DNA of 64,000 nt from contig JAMJFZ010000107.1 of NCBI GenBank assembly GCA_026225945.1, positions 62,771,501 through 62,835,500 on the forward strand, in the 5' to 3' direction. The position numbers and the translations under genes are program-made. Below, piece after piece: positions 12,901 through 34,050 of the stretch; the stretch's first letter is position 1, and the number at the start of each line of letters is the position of its first letter. The DNA is from Cricetomys ansorgei. Lineage: Eukaryota; Chordata; Mammalia; Rodentia; Nesomyidae. Under the pieces are notes generated by a model, which saw nothing but the letters and a program-made list of their open reading frames with translations, was not told the origin of the DNA and searched no databases.

Positions 12901-13367
12901 TTTTGTTCAGTTTGGCAAGAATATTTAGGAAGCTTTCATTGATCAATTCATTTCCTTTTATTATTTATTAACGCTGCTGTCATTCATGCAGTCCAATAGC
13001 TTGAGCAAAACACACAGCGCTATTTTGTCCTCACCTTTACGGCTGTCTGTGCTCGGCTCTCTGCCCATCCCACTGAGAGAGGTCTTCTCCCAGGATAGCT
13101 GTTCGCTGACGGAGTCTTTACTGTAAATGTATGTACTGGGACTGAAGAGCTTTCCGCCGCTGCGTTGCAGAATGGGCTCGTTAGATGATCCCTTCCACGC
13201 ACGACTGTCTGCTTTTTGCTTCTGAGAGACACTCACATCTTACTCCTCTCCTCCTCTTCCCTCCAGGACTCAAAGTGAACCGTCTGGATATGTACGGAGA
13301 GAAGTACAAGCCCTTTAAGGGTATAAAATACATGACCAAAGCCGGGAAGTTCCAAGTTCGAACCTGA
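699..13367 (+). CDS. AP3M2: AP3M2, AP-3 adaptor complex mu3B subunit (spliced, 8 coding exons)
   Basis: The joined exons 699-971, 4162-4333, 6768-6905, 9410-9495, 9698-9831, 11636-11843, 12082-12226 and 13267-13367 give 1257 bases, 418 residues plus stop, the length of mammalian AP3M2. The product is the medium (mu) chain of the AP-3 clathrin-associated adaptor, which binds tyrosine-based sorting signals at endosomes and TGN. mu3B belongs to the neuronal AP-3B form that serves synaptic vesicle biogenesis (family knowledge). Residues 1 to about 140 form the longin-like N-domain (start [20 protein letters not shown]). About 175-417 form the mu homology domain, ending KAGKFQVRT. It is mu3B rather than mu3A because it reads LINSSG (mu3A LINCSG) and SVVPWRRTG (mu3A SNIPWRRAG). 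All introns are GT-AG and phases match at every junction. There are no stops or frameshifts. The promoter and first non-coding exon lie left of the window. Confidence 0.97.
1029..1172 (-). mobile_element. B1-like SINE, antisense
   Basis: It contains gacaggctctcattctacat, atgtagcccaggctgaactc and gagccaccatgcctgc. Confidence 0.65.
2323..2557 (+). mobile_element. B2 SINE, sense
   Basis: It contains ggggctgaagaaatggctca, gttaagggcactgtctgctc and cctcttctggcctctgtgga. Confidence 0.8.
2851..2983 (-). mobile_element. B1 SINE, antisense
   Basis: It contains ttcaagacggggttgtaact and tagaccaggctggcctccag. A TTC/TTG-rich tail lies at 2811-2850. Confidence 0.85.
4162..4333 (+). CDS. AP3M2: AP3M2 coding exon (residues 92-149)
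   Basis: The acceptor is ttcctcatcag (AG 4160-4161) and the donor gtgtgag starts at 4334. The exon encodes DYFGVCSEP through NTIT plus one base of Gly149, covering the end of the longin-like domain and the start of the linker. It contains the conserved [14 protein letters not shown] segment (here [13 protein letters not shown]). Exon phase is 0 in, 1 out. Confidence 0.96.
4334..6767 (+). other. AP3M2: AP3M2 intron
   Basis: It holds an antisense B2 (4747-4966) and a 16-nt T run near 5141-5158. Remaining sequence (4967-6767) is largely unique. Short ORFs in it have no recognisable homology and are treated as chance. Confidence 0.65.
4747..4966 (-). mobile_element. B2 SINE, antisense
   Basis: It contains ggaggccagaagaggacatc, gttgtgagccaccatgtggt and gagccatctctccgatgcc. 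Confidence 0.85.
6768..6905 (+). CDS. AP3M2: AP3M2 coding exon (residues 149-195)
   Basis: The acceptor is ttgtctcag (AG 6766-6767) and the donor gtgggt starts at 6906. It encodes [13 protein letters not shown], the mu3B-type SVVPWRRTG and [19 protein letters not shown]. The last part starts the mu homology domain. Phase 1 in, 1 out. Confidence 0.96.
7140..7215 (+). mobile_element. B1 fragment, sense
   Basis: It contains gaattccaggccatcggggc and cagaccctgtttcaagaaac, the 3' half of a B1, directly before an antisense B1. Confidence 0.55.
7234..7370 (-). mobile_element. B1 SINE, antisense
   Basis: It contains caagacgggatttctctgtg and ccaggctggcctccaactca. Confidence 0.85.
8087..8267 (-). mobile_element. 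B2 SINE, antisense
   Basis: It contains gttacagacagttgtgagct, agcagccagtgctcttaacc and tatctctccagcccc. Confidence 0.85.
8991..9164 (+). mobile_element. B1 SINE, sense, with intact target-site duplication
   Basis: It contains ctttaatcccagcactcgga and gagaaaccctgtctcggaaa, then a 20-plus base A tail. The 9-base repeat tggtgctct flanks it at 8982-8990 and 9165-9173. Confidence 0.9.
9410..9495 (+). CDS. AP3M2: AP3M2 coding exon (residues 195-223)
   Basis: The acceptor is gttcctcttag (AG 9408-9409) and the donor gtaatg starts at 9496. It encodes [20 protein letters not shown] followed by PDLTLSFM, a core strand region of the mu homology domain. Phase 1 in, 0 out. Confidence 0.96.
9698..9831 (+). 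CDS. AP3M2: AP3M2 coding exon (residues 224-268)
   Basis: The acceptor is cggtccgcag (AG 9696-9697) and the donor gtaagc starts at 9832. It encodes [20 protein letters not shown] and on to SAQ plus two bases of Asn268. It lies in the mu homology domain that binds YxxPhi cargo signals. Phase 0 in, 2 out. Confidence 0.96.
10619..10695 (+). mobile_element. B2-like head fragment, sense
   Basis: It contains ctggggagatggctctcagc and actctaggttcagtccacag. Confidence 0.5.
11043..11226 (+). mobile_element. B2-like SINE, sense, diverged
   Basis: It contains ccagtgaaatggcctagcgg and gaatcgtcctctgaactcca, with an A-rich tail. Confidence 0.6.
11255..11349 (-). mobile_element. B2 fragment, antisense
   Basis: It contains gtaaccgaacctgagtcctc and gctgctccggccctccagcc. 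Confidence 0.6.
11376..11594 (-). mobile_element. B2 SINE, antisense, close to an AP3M2 acceptor
   Basis: It contains acggacagctgtgagctgcc and cgctgagccatctctccagc. It ends 41 bases before the exon at 11636. Confidence 0.85.
11636..11843 (+). CDS. AP3M2: AP3M2 coding exon (residues 268-337)
   Basis: The acceptor is ctcttttacag (AG 11634-11635) and the donor gtaggg starts at 11844. It encodes [14 protein letters not shown] through TFDPVTK of the mu homology domain. Phase 2 in, 0 out. The antisense B2 ends only about 41 bases before the acceptor. Confidence 0.96.
12082..12226 (+). CDS. AP3M2: AP3M2 coding exon (residues 338-386)
   Basis: The acceptor is gtcttcttcccag (AG 12080-12081) and the donor gtgagt starts at 12227. 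It encodes [20 protein letters not shown] through FKIQQLAIS plus one base of Gly386. The preceding intron is short (238 bases). Confidence 0.96.
12227..13266 (+). other. AP3M2: AP3M2 last intron
   Basis: About 1.04 kb of AT-rich sequence with no repeat I recognise. The acceptor is cctcttccctccag just before 13267. Confidence 0.6.
13267..13367 (+). CDS. AP3M2: AP3M2 last coding exon (residues 386-418, stop)
   Basis: It encodes [20 protein letters not shown] and KAGKFQVRT, the invariant C terminus of mu3 chains, then TGA at 13365-13367. The terminal exon continues into the 3'UTR. Confidence 0.96.
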
Positions 13368-14382
13368 AGGGAGTGTCATACCGAAGGAACAATCACGAAC
13401 ACTTTTTCATTTCTTACTTGTCTGAAAGTGAAATGTCAGCCTGTTTCTTAGGTCCGTTCCCTCCAGGCTCCATCTGCTCCCCTTTGTCCTCAGTCTTCAG
13501 GGCCATGCAACTGATCAAGGGAGAAAAGGTTCATCAGGGAAAACGTGACCAGACACAGCATGGCGTGGCACCGACTGAGCCCTAGGGAAGAGGTGTGTGG
13601 CAGAGGGTGGTGATACATGGTACCGTGTTTCACTACTTTTAACGTGGTTGCCATAGAAAAAGGCCAGCATTTGCTGTGTGTTTGGTTTTAATTATCTAAA
13701 TTCAATGGAAGATGTTTCTATTGATTTTTTTCTTTTTAAGATAGAAAGATTCGAAAGAAAAAAAGATTGGAAGAAAAATGAGCGTTAGTCCAAGAAGGGC
13801 CAGTTGCAGATTTGGTATGTGGGCCTGGGCTGTAACACAGTGGTGGGGTGCTGCTGACCTGGGGTGTGTGCAAGCCCTGGCTTCACTCCTAGTGCGTGAC
13901 AACACAAAGGAGATCTGCACTGTGTGGGACCAGGGAAGCTGGTGTGAAGGATAGGCCAGGAAAGTGACCAGAGTCTCTGGAGGGGCCAGGAGGAGCAGAG
14001 TGGAGTCGGTTTCCTTCAGACCCTTCTGGTGCATGGACCAGATCTGCATGTCCAGGACTTTGGAAGTTCAAGTACACGCTTGGCGTGACATCAGCAGTAT
14101 CAGTTTCCCTTGGACACCGTGGCACCGTGGCCTGGCTTTCAGATTCTTGTGTGAGCTTGCACTGGCCCATCTTGAGTGGGAAGGTAACCTGATAGAGCAG
14201 TTTACAGTCTTTTGCTGTATCTGACCCCCGCAGTGGGATCTCCTCCCAAAACCAGCAGTGTTTGGTGCGGCCACATTTTATGAATTATAGTCGTGCAGTT
14301 GAGACGGAGACTCATGATCCACAGAGGTGGGCCACGCCTACACTCGGTGACCTCTGTTAGTCGGGCTGGACTGGCCTTAAGC

Positions 14383-14626
14383 CAGTGGTTCTCAACCTTC
14401 CTAATGCTGCCACCCTTTAATATGGTTCCTCATGTTGCGGTGACCCGACCCCCACCCCCCCTACCCCGCAACATAAAATTATTTTCAGTGCTACTTCGTA
14501 ACTGTGATTTTGTTACTGCTCTGAATCATAAATGTAAATATCTGACATGCAGATGGTCTTAGGCGACCCCCGTGAAAGAGTCTTTCAACCCCCAAAGAAT
14601 TGTGACCCACAGGTTGAGAACCGCTG
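14383..14626 (+). mobile_element. URR1-type hAT-Charlie DNA transposon in AP3M2 3'UTR
   Basis: A non-autonomous rodent hAT element with terminal inverted repeats: CAGTGGTTCTCAACC at the left and GGTTGAGAACCGCTG at the right. It is flanked by 8-base direct repeats, ccttaagc (14375-14382) and ccctaagc (14627-14634), differing at one base. The 8-base duplication is the hAT signature. It carries no ORF for a transposase. Confidence 0.85.
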
Positions 14627-14800
14627 CCCTAAGCCTTGCCCTTTCCTGTCTGAAGGTTCCCATCAGAAGCCCCGAGTGGACACGAGTGCACTGAGGGCTG
14701 AGGGCATGAAGCTGCTTGCCACCATCCGGACACTACCGTCTACCAGTCGACAGTGGATAGCTCCCGGTCCTCTTTTATGACAAGGTGTCTTGAACCTTTG

Positions 14801-14806
14801 AATAAA
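14801..14806 (+). terminator. AP3M2: AP3M2 proximal polyadenylation signal
   Basis: AATAAA 1.43 kb after the stop codon, followed by GT-rich cagtgctgtagagggcaggc. Confidence 0.55.
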
Positions 14807-15590
14807 ATCAGTGCTGTAGAGGGCAGGCTGTGCGGATCATGAGGAACCCTACCAGTTTAAACCATGGCAGCCGAAGGAGCGCGACTTTCCTAAAGAGTAT
14901 TTCTTAATCTATTTCAGTGCATCCATTCCTCATTTTAATATCTACCCCGAGAGACGGGGTTTGTTCTCAACTTACAGCTTAGGGAGCGGACTGTGCTGTG
15001 TCGTGCATGGAGGGAAAGGAAGACACGTTTCCCTCAATCTGCGCAACTCTCCCCTGAAGTCCTATTTCTAAGTACTTGCGCTTTATTTATTTATTTTTAA
15101 TTTATTTTGGCTGGTTTTTATCTTGCTGTGGCCAGGACTTATTTTTTGCTGCCGTGTAGAGTTTCTTTGTGGTTTTCCTGTGGGGTGAACTGTGCTGTGT
15201 TCAATCAGATGTTTCTTACTGCTCCGCTCCAGAGTCTGAGCTAGTGCAGCCCCACACACCTGGCGTGGAGGGAGACACTCTGCGGGTGGCTTTCAGAACC
15301 CGCAGTCACTTCCACAAGCTCCAGAGGATCCCACAGTTTCTTGGGTCACAGAGAACCATTCATGTTGGTCCTTGAATGCGTTTAGGTTCACAAATGCAGC
15401 TCGTTTATTACCTCTAGCACCGTATAGTTTGTTACCTAGGAAGAAATGGTGTTGGAGTATGGGACCTGGCCGAGCCTCACCCTCCCCCACCCCCAGGGAC
15501 CATCAGTCAGCAGGGTAGTGCAGGGTGTCTCAATAGCTGCTCACTCTATGTGTGGTCCATGTGCAGAAACAGCATTTCTGTTTAAGTCGT

Positions 15591-15596
15591 AATAAA
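15591..15596 (+). terminator. AP3M2: AP3M2 distal polyadenylation signal
   Basis: AATAAA followed by ggtctctgtctggttatt, a GT-rich downstream element. It is the last good signal before the repeat-rich intergenic gap. Confidence 0.6.
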
Positions 15597-15951
15597 GCTT
15601 TACCAGTCCTCCGGTCTCTGTCTGGTTATTGAGACTAACAGTCATGCCTCTTGTGCTTCCTTAAGGAGAAGGGGCTTATTTGGGACACCTAAAGACTCAT
15701 GAAGAGAGTGTTTCTCCAGTTACCCCTGGAAGACAGGTCATGCTGGCACTGGTGCTGTTTATAAGGTTGGTGGTAGCCAAGGTCCGGAGGAATCTAATAG
15801 TTTTCCCAGAATACAAAGAGGCAGAGCAGTTAAAGCCTCTGGTGCTTATTTTGATGCTTTTTTTTTTTTTTCCTATTCTCCTCATTGGCAGGAAGCAGCT
15901 GCAAGTCCCTGGATGTCTCTTGTTGAGGTTTCTGGGAAAAAGAGGCATCAG

Positions 15952-16270
15952 GGTATCTCAGTTACTTTTCTGTTTCTGTGACAAAACACCGTGACCAACT
16001 TATCAAAGAGAGCATTTAATTGGGCTTACAGTTTCAGAGGGTTTGAGTCCACCATGGCACAGCACAGGCAAAGTGGCAGAAAGAGCTGAGAGCTCACATC
16101 TTGATCCATAAACAGGAGGTGGAGAGCACGCTGGGAATAAACCCTCCCCCAGTGACACCTCCTCCAATAAGGACACAGCTCCTAATCCTTCCCAGGCAAT
16201 CCCACCAATGGGGAACCAAGCATCCACATGGAGGAGACTAGGGAGTGATCCTCATTGAGACCACCACCTA
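15952..16270 (+). mobile_element. Rodent interspersed repeat (LTR-like family, name not assigned)
   Basis: It begins tatctcagttacttttctgt and contains tgacaaaacaccgtgacca, cacatcttgatcc and a cacctcctcc...cctaatccttccc segment, ending in accacc. The same family recurs at 35513-35928 and 59208-59768 in this window. Confidence 0.6.
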
Positions 16271-16675
16271 GGGGCTGATGCAGCCAGCCAGCATCCTCAT
16301 GAAGACACTCCATAGAGATTAAGACCACAGAGACACGTAGATCGCCCATTTCTAAATTGATTTTCTACAGATTTCTGTTTACTCCTGACGTGCGCGGTGC
16401 CTCCTAAGAGTTCAGTCTCTCTTTCTCTTAGACATTCTATACATATGTCCGTGTTTGGGGGGAGGGGTTATATATGCCACAGCCTGCATGTAGACGTCAA
16501 GGGCAGCCTGTGGCAGTCAGTCCTCGCCTTCCGTTATTAGTCCTGAAGACAGAACTCAAGTCATCAGGCGCGGTCGTAAGCGCCTTTGCTCATGGAGCCA
16601 GTTTGTTGCCCACTTCTCAGGTATTCTTTAGTACGGTGCCCTCTCCCCCCGCCCTTTCCTAGAAACTACATTCTG

Positions 16676-17310
16676 AAAATATGAGATGGAAAACTCCAGA
16701 AACAGGTAACATTTTAAGTTGTGTACCACTGAAAGGGTTTAAGAAATATGAAACATAGGAATGCAGTCACATATAGGGGGAAATGCCTTCCCAAGTACGG
16801 CCATTAACAGTACTCTTCAGTCTCCTCCCCACCCACAGGGAAATGACCATTAAGCTTATCAGCAGGATTCGTCCTTCCCCAGCATACCAGGAGCCACCCT
16901 GTCCCAAGGGGCTAGTCCAAGGGCACAGGTTGACCACGCCCCCCCTGGATCCTGCGCGCCCGAAACTCCCGACCAATTAGTCTAACATAGAGAGCTCGAA
17001 GCCAATCAGCTGCATGAGCCCCCATCCCCAGACCCCTTTGCCCTAACCCGATAAAAGGGCTGGGGGGGAAGGGATCGGGGCCCGCCATGCTCATCTCCTT
17101 CGTGGGATAGGCGGGACCCGGACGCGCGCCGGTAATGCCTCAAAAAGCTTCACCATTTGCTCCTTGGGGCCGCTTCTATCCTGCGTGTTAGAACGGTCCC
17201 AGTGCACTGGAATAAATCCTCTTGCTATTTGCATCGATATCCCATCTGTGAGTCTCTGTGGGGATGTGGCGTTCCGGTTTGGACTCTGGGGGTCCCAGTT
17301 TGGATCCCTG
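16676..17310 (+). mobile_element. Gammaretrovirus-like endogenous LTR, apparently solo
   Basis: In plus orientation it shows a promoter-like block with a TATA box (cccgataaaaggg near 17047-17059), a CCAAT near 16962-17010 (gccaatcagc) and a polyadenylation signal, aataaatcctcttgct at about 17210-17225, closely like the R-U5 boundary of murine type C LTRs. It is followed by U5-like sequence with a tttgg-rich end and tgggggtccc, which could be a decayed primer-binding site. No gag, pol or env coding sequence follows. The exact left and right ends and any target-site duplication were not resolved. Confidence 0.55.
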
Positions 17311-19712
17311 AAGTCCAACACCACCATGCGTAGCTTGATGAAGTCTTTCTCCGACCTTCTCCATCCCTTCCCACCCTGTCGGACACCATCTCTCCCTGGA
17401 CACAAATCATGCCTTGCTCGAGTCTCTATGCCCCCTGCTTGCCGGTCACTCTTAAAGGGCCCATCTTTACTCTTAATCATCTGTCACAGCATCGCACGCT
17501 TTGTGCTCAAATGACTCTTATTTTACTTAGTACCATAACTCACAAGAGTGGCAACTCAGGAGGGTTGGATAGGCCAAAGAAGAGCCAAGAAGGTTGAAAG
17601 AAAGCCCCCTCGTTGAGAAATTCAAAGTTCCCAATAAGAAAAAAAATAATCACATGTGAAGTTTGCTAAGAGCTCAGTAAGAACGGTACTTCTAACTGAA
17701 GTTGTAGAAGGAGAACAACGTGTACAATTCTATTCTGACACCGCAGTGCCTCGTAAACGAGAAAGCCAAGGCATCAGTGTCATTAGGGGAGACGTGAAGA
17801 AAACCTGTGTTCTGACTGCTGCTCTCTCTACATGCTAACTGAACCTGCACGGGCCCGAGCAGGGATTCGCTGGAACCAGAGACGCCTGTGAAGTACAGCT
17901 GTTCTGGTCTGCTGTTCGTCACCACCAATGCCTCACTGTATCTGATTGGAGGATGCAACTTAGAAGAGGAGAAATGGACTTTGTAGGGTAGATGCTGTTT
18001 GACTTCAGACACCTGCTGGGTTCTTGGAGCTCGTCCCCTCCAGATCAGGGCTGGCTTCTGTATCTCTTCCCTTGGTCTGGATAGTTGGGGAGCATTGTGA
18101 ACAGGAAATGTTACTTACATTTCCTTCTGTGCCGGTAGGTGGTGACTAGGTGCCATCAGTACTGTTTGTAATTGTCGGTGGCTTTAAAAAGGAATCCAGT
18201 GAGAAACTCAAGCTTCTTTCAAGGTCTTAAGTACTAAGGATGGTGAGTTCAGCTTTTGTATACGGATGTGAAAGACTATAGCCCTTTGTGATGTACAGGC
18301 CTGAGCTGGGGGGGTGGGGGGAGGACCAAGGCTCTGAGCGCCTCTGGTCTTTAACAAGCAAAACCAACTGTACAGATACCTGGGACCATACTTGCTCTTT
18401 GGGTCTGTTGGCCTCTTTCATTAACCAGCCAGGAATAACAGGACAACGTTTACTTTCCCCTTTGACTCTTTCCCTTCCCCTGGCAAGTTCTAGACTCTGC
18501 AGCCTACATTTGCTAACCAATACTGGGCAGGCATGTGCTACTCTGACCCTTTGGTATGATTCATACGACTGTCTTGTTGGACACTGCCCTGTAAGAGGCT
18601 AAGCAATTGTCTTCATATGTGTGTGGTTTCCAGGACTCCACTCAGGAATGTTGGGGCCTTTTGACTTTGTATTCACATCCCAGGAGGCTTTTCAGCTTTG
18701 GTTTTGTCTTACCAACTCCCAGTGTCTGAAGAAAAAAATCTTGTCCAGTGGGGGAGGGGCGAAGCCAGCTGGGATCCACAGACCCAGGAGCCTCCTTTAC
18801 TGCTGTCATCCAGCAGCGCTCTGGGGAACGAGCTGGGATGGATTTCTGTCTGAAATCTTAGGTCAGGACATGAAGGCAGGCTTTTGTGAAGTCAAAAAAT
18901 CTGTGACTTAGTCTCTGACTCAAACTGATGGAACGGATCCGGGGACTTCCGAGATTTAGGGAAACCACTCCACACCTCCCCCATCAAGTTCTTGGGCTTC
19001 GGTGAATTTCTTCTGTGAGTTTAAACTATTTTTCTTCCAAGAGGCTCTAACAGGGCAATACTGACAAACCTTCAAGAGATAAGAAAGGCCTTTCTTGTCT
19101 TCCTAAAAAAAAATGTAAGCAGCCACACCCGAGAGCAAGCATTACATCACGAGATAGACTCTTGGAATGAAGATGCGAAGGAAGCTGGAGACAAGGGCAG
19201 AAACAGAGGTGGGATTCCACAGTCAGTAAGATAGTGTGCAAGGACCAGCAAGAGAGAGTGTAGAGCGCTTAGCACACAGGCCTGAAGTCTGGTCCTCCAA
19301 CCTGCGGCAGAAGGAGGGGAATGGCTTCTGAAAGTTGTCCTCTGACTTTTACACCTGCACTGTGTGTGTGTACACACCCTCACGCCACACCACACTCACG
19401 AAAGACTTAAGCAGCAGTCTCATGTGCACCGGTCTGTGAGCTAATTGTTTCTGATGAGCGGAAAAACAAAACAGAATGAGGAAAAACAAAAAGCAGCCCA
19501 AGTGGTAGAGTCTGAACCATTAGTTGAGCCATTGCTATGTTAGTGAGGGCTGGTTGACGTTTTTCTTCCTCTGTTGCTGTAGTAACTGTGTTCACAGTGA
19601 CACAGCTGTCTGCTCACTCTGTGGTCACAGTGTGGTTGGGTTTCTAAATGTACCCATTTGGCCTTCAGAGTCCCTAGCATCCAATCTACAATCCGGATCA
19701 AGAGTTCATGTC

Positions 19713-19785
19713 AGGCTGGGGACATAGCTGGATGGTAGAGTCCTTGTCTAGCACGCACAAGGTCCTGTGAGTGCAGATTGGAGCT
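19713..19785 (+). mobile_element. ID-like tRNA-derived SINE
   Basis: It contains gctggggacatagctggatg followed by gtagagtccttgtctagcac, the tRNA-Ala/BC1-like head of ID elements, diverged. Confidence 0.55.
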
Positions 19786-19788
19786 TTG

Positions 19789-19990
19789 TAGCAGCAAGAT
19801 GGCTCAGTGGGTAAAGATGCCTACCACCCAGCCAGATAACCTGAGTTCAATTCCCAGGATCCTCACGGTGGAAGCAGAGACCCGACTCCTGTGGGTGCCT
19901 CCGACCTCGGCATGCACACCAGGACATTCACATAACTGCCCCCCTCTCACACACAGTAAACACAATTCAAAAAAGACTTTAAAAAAAAAG
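19789..19990 (+). mobile_element. B2-like SINE, sense
   Basis: It contains agatggctcagtgggtaaag and cctgagttcaattcccagga, typical of B2/B3 heads, and ends in an A-rich tail. Confidence 0.7.
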
Positions 19991-20404
19991 TTTACATAAG
20001 ATAAACTGTCTCTTTGTATTCCTCTGCCTCTTTGGCTTTCAAATCTTTGTTTCAGTAGTGAAATTCTGGGTCTCAGGTCTGGTCTTCCTGCACCTGCCCA
20101 CTCAGCCAGTCTTACCCATCAGGTGACAACCCTTCTGAATCCTACTTCCCCCGAGGACCCCTTCTGGCTCTCACCACTGAGTTCTAGTGAGTGAGGGCTC
20201 CACTGTGCTGTGACTGGCTCCGTTGCCCTTTACTTCTGTAAATGCCTCCTGTTTATCCCAGCTCCCTACGGCTGGTGGCACCCGCCATATTGCCTTGGGG
20301 GTAAGCAAGATTCCCACATGTTGACTGAATGAAAGGAAGTCTCCCAGTTGACTCAAGAAAAAAAATTCAAACACATATGAGCCATAGATATGTACCATTT
20401 GAAA

Positions 20405-21133
20405 GGTGTGAAAAATACCTCTGAATTTATTGTTTAAGTACAGTATAATACAAAGGCGTGGTAACAAAGTTAAAAACTAAAATAGGATAATATATAAATA
20501 TGTCAAATGCTACTTTGTCAATTATTAAAATAACACACTTCTCGCATAAAGTTTACAAAGAAAAAAATCATTTACACTCTATACAAAGGAATACCCCCCA
20601 AGAGTTGAGGAGTGGGAAGGGGGTGGAGAGTATTTGATTTCAAGAGTTTTATGGGGCTTCGATCTGGCCGGCCAACCCTCCCTTCTCTTGGAGGCCCTGC
20701 TGGGCTGTCTTGTAACTATACATACACATTCTTCTCCCTATTGCAAAACTTGATCTTCTGAAAGATCAAGCTGTACTTTAGTGTCGAGACATGATCTTGT
20801 GGTCCGGTCCAGTGTGCAAAATGGAGGACCAGGAGGGAAGATCTGGTCTACCTTTCTTGTTTAAATCCTAGAGTTAGGGGAAGGTTGGCAGTTACCCATC
20901 TTCTCATCTGACGGACTTTATCCTAACGTCAGACCTTCATCCCTGAAAACTCACAAGTTGTGAAGTACCTGTCACAGATAAATGCTATGCCCTCTCCCAC
21001 AGACTCGCCTTCCCTCTGCCAAGTGGCAGTTTACAAAGACGATGGTGTGAAGAACACTTGGCCTTTTGGGTGTGTCTTCCGTAGAAGAGGAAGGCAGGTC
21101 CTCCTCCAGACTCGAGGAGCTGGGTTTTCTTTG
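20405..21133 (-). other. PLAT: PLAT 3'UTR
   Basis: About 0.73 kb from the TGA to just past a polyadenylation signal, close to the known length of mammalian PLAT 3'UTRs. No repeat is seen inside it. Confidence 0.7.
20426..20431 (-). terminator. PLAT: PLAT polyadenylation signal
   Basis: TTTATT on the plus strand reads AATAAA in the gene sense, about 700 bases after the stop codon. Cleavage is inferred near 20405-20415. Confidence 0.65.
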
Positions 21134-33474
<12,341 letters not shown>

Positions 33475-33653
33475 TTTGCTCCCCAATTCTTCTGTGTCCC
33501 TTTAGTTTTAGAAGAAAAATAAAAAGCAAATTAGGCATGTGGTGTGGGAGAGCAAAGGACCGTAGGAAATTCAGGACCCTCTTACTTTATGTCAGGTGAC
33601 CCTTCCAGCATTGATTCAGACATTGTTGTTTGGAAAATTCTACATATAGACAG

Positions 33654-33735
33654 TAGACAGACAGACAGACAGACAGATGATAGATAGATATAGGTGTATG
33701 TGTGTATATGTGTGTGTGTGTGTGTCTGTGTGTAG
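33654..33735 (+). repeat. Compound microsatellite (ACAG, GATA, TG)
   Basis: Runs of acagacagacag, gatagatagata and gtgtgtgtgtgtgtg in succession. Confidence 0.85.
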
Positions 33736-33739
33736 AAAG

Positions 33740-34050
33740 AGAGAGTGTATATACAGATAGCTTCGTTATTAAATATCCAGCTCAGTGGCGTTACACACGT
33801 ACACATTGCCACGTGCTCATCACGCCTTCCATTTCCAGAACTTTATCCCAGTGAACTGAAATCCCTTAGCCATTAAAACATGGCTCTTTGTTCTCCCAAC
33901 CCCTGGCCACCAACATTCTACTTTCTGTGTCTGTGATTTTGGCTACTTTGCATATATGAGAGACATGGGCTCATACAGCGTCTGTCCTTTTTTACAGAGG
34001 TGAGTCAGTTAGCGTGATATCCTACAGGGTCATCCACCCTGCAGACTGTG
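33740..34050 (-). mobile_element. Ancient L1 3' end, antisense
   Basis: It contains tccatttccagaactttatc, gtctgtgattttggctactt and gcgtgatatcctacagggtc. These resemble the antisense 3' region of mammalian-wide L1M elements. Confidence 0.5.

Larger units (their letters stand above)
13368..15615 (+). other. AP3M2: AP3M2 3'UTR (longest likely form)
   Basis: This is the downstream part of the terminal exon. Two AATAAA hexamers (14801, 15591) are each followed by GT-rich sequence, so short (about 1.45 kb) and long (about 2.25 kb) 3'UTRs are plausible. A URR1 hAT element lies at 14383-14626. The exact cleavage site is not visible. Confidence 0.6.
15616..20404. other. AP3M2-PLAT intergenic region (convergent 3' ends)
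   Basis: Both flanking genes end here, so no promoter is expected. Recognisable pieces are a rodent interspersed repeat (15952-16270), an LTR (about 16676-17310), an ID-like element (19713-19785) and a B2 (19789-19990). The stretches 17320-19700 and 20000-20400 show short ORFs only, none recognised. Confidence 0.65.
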
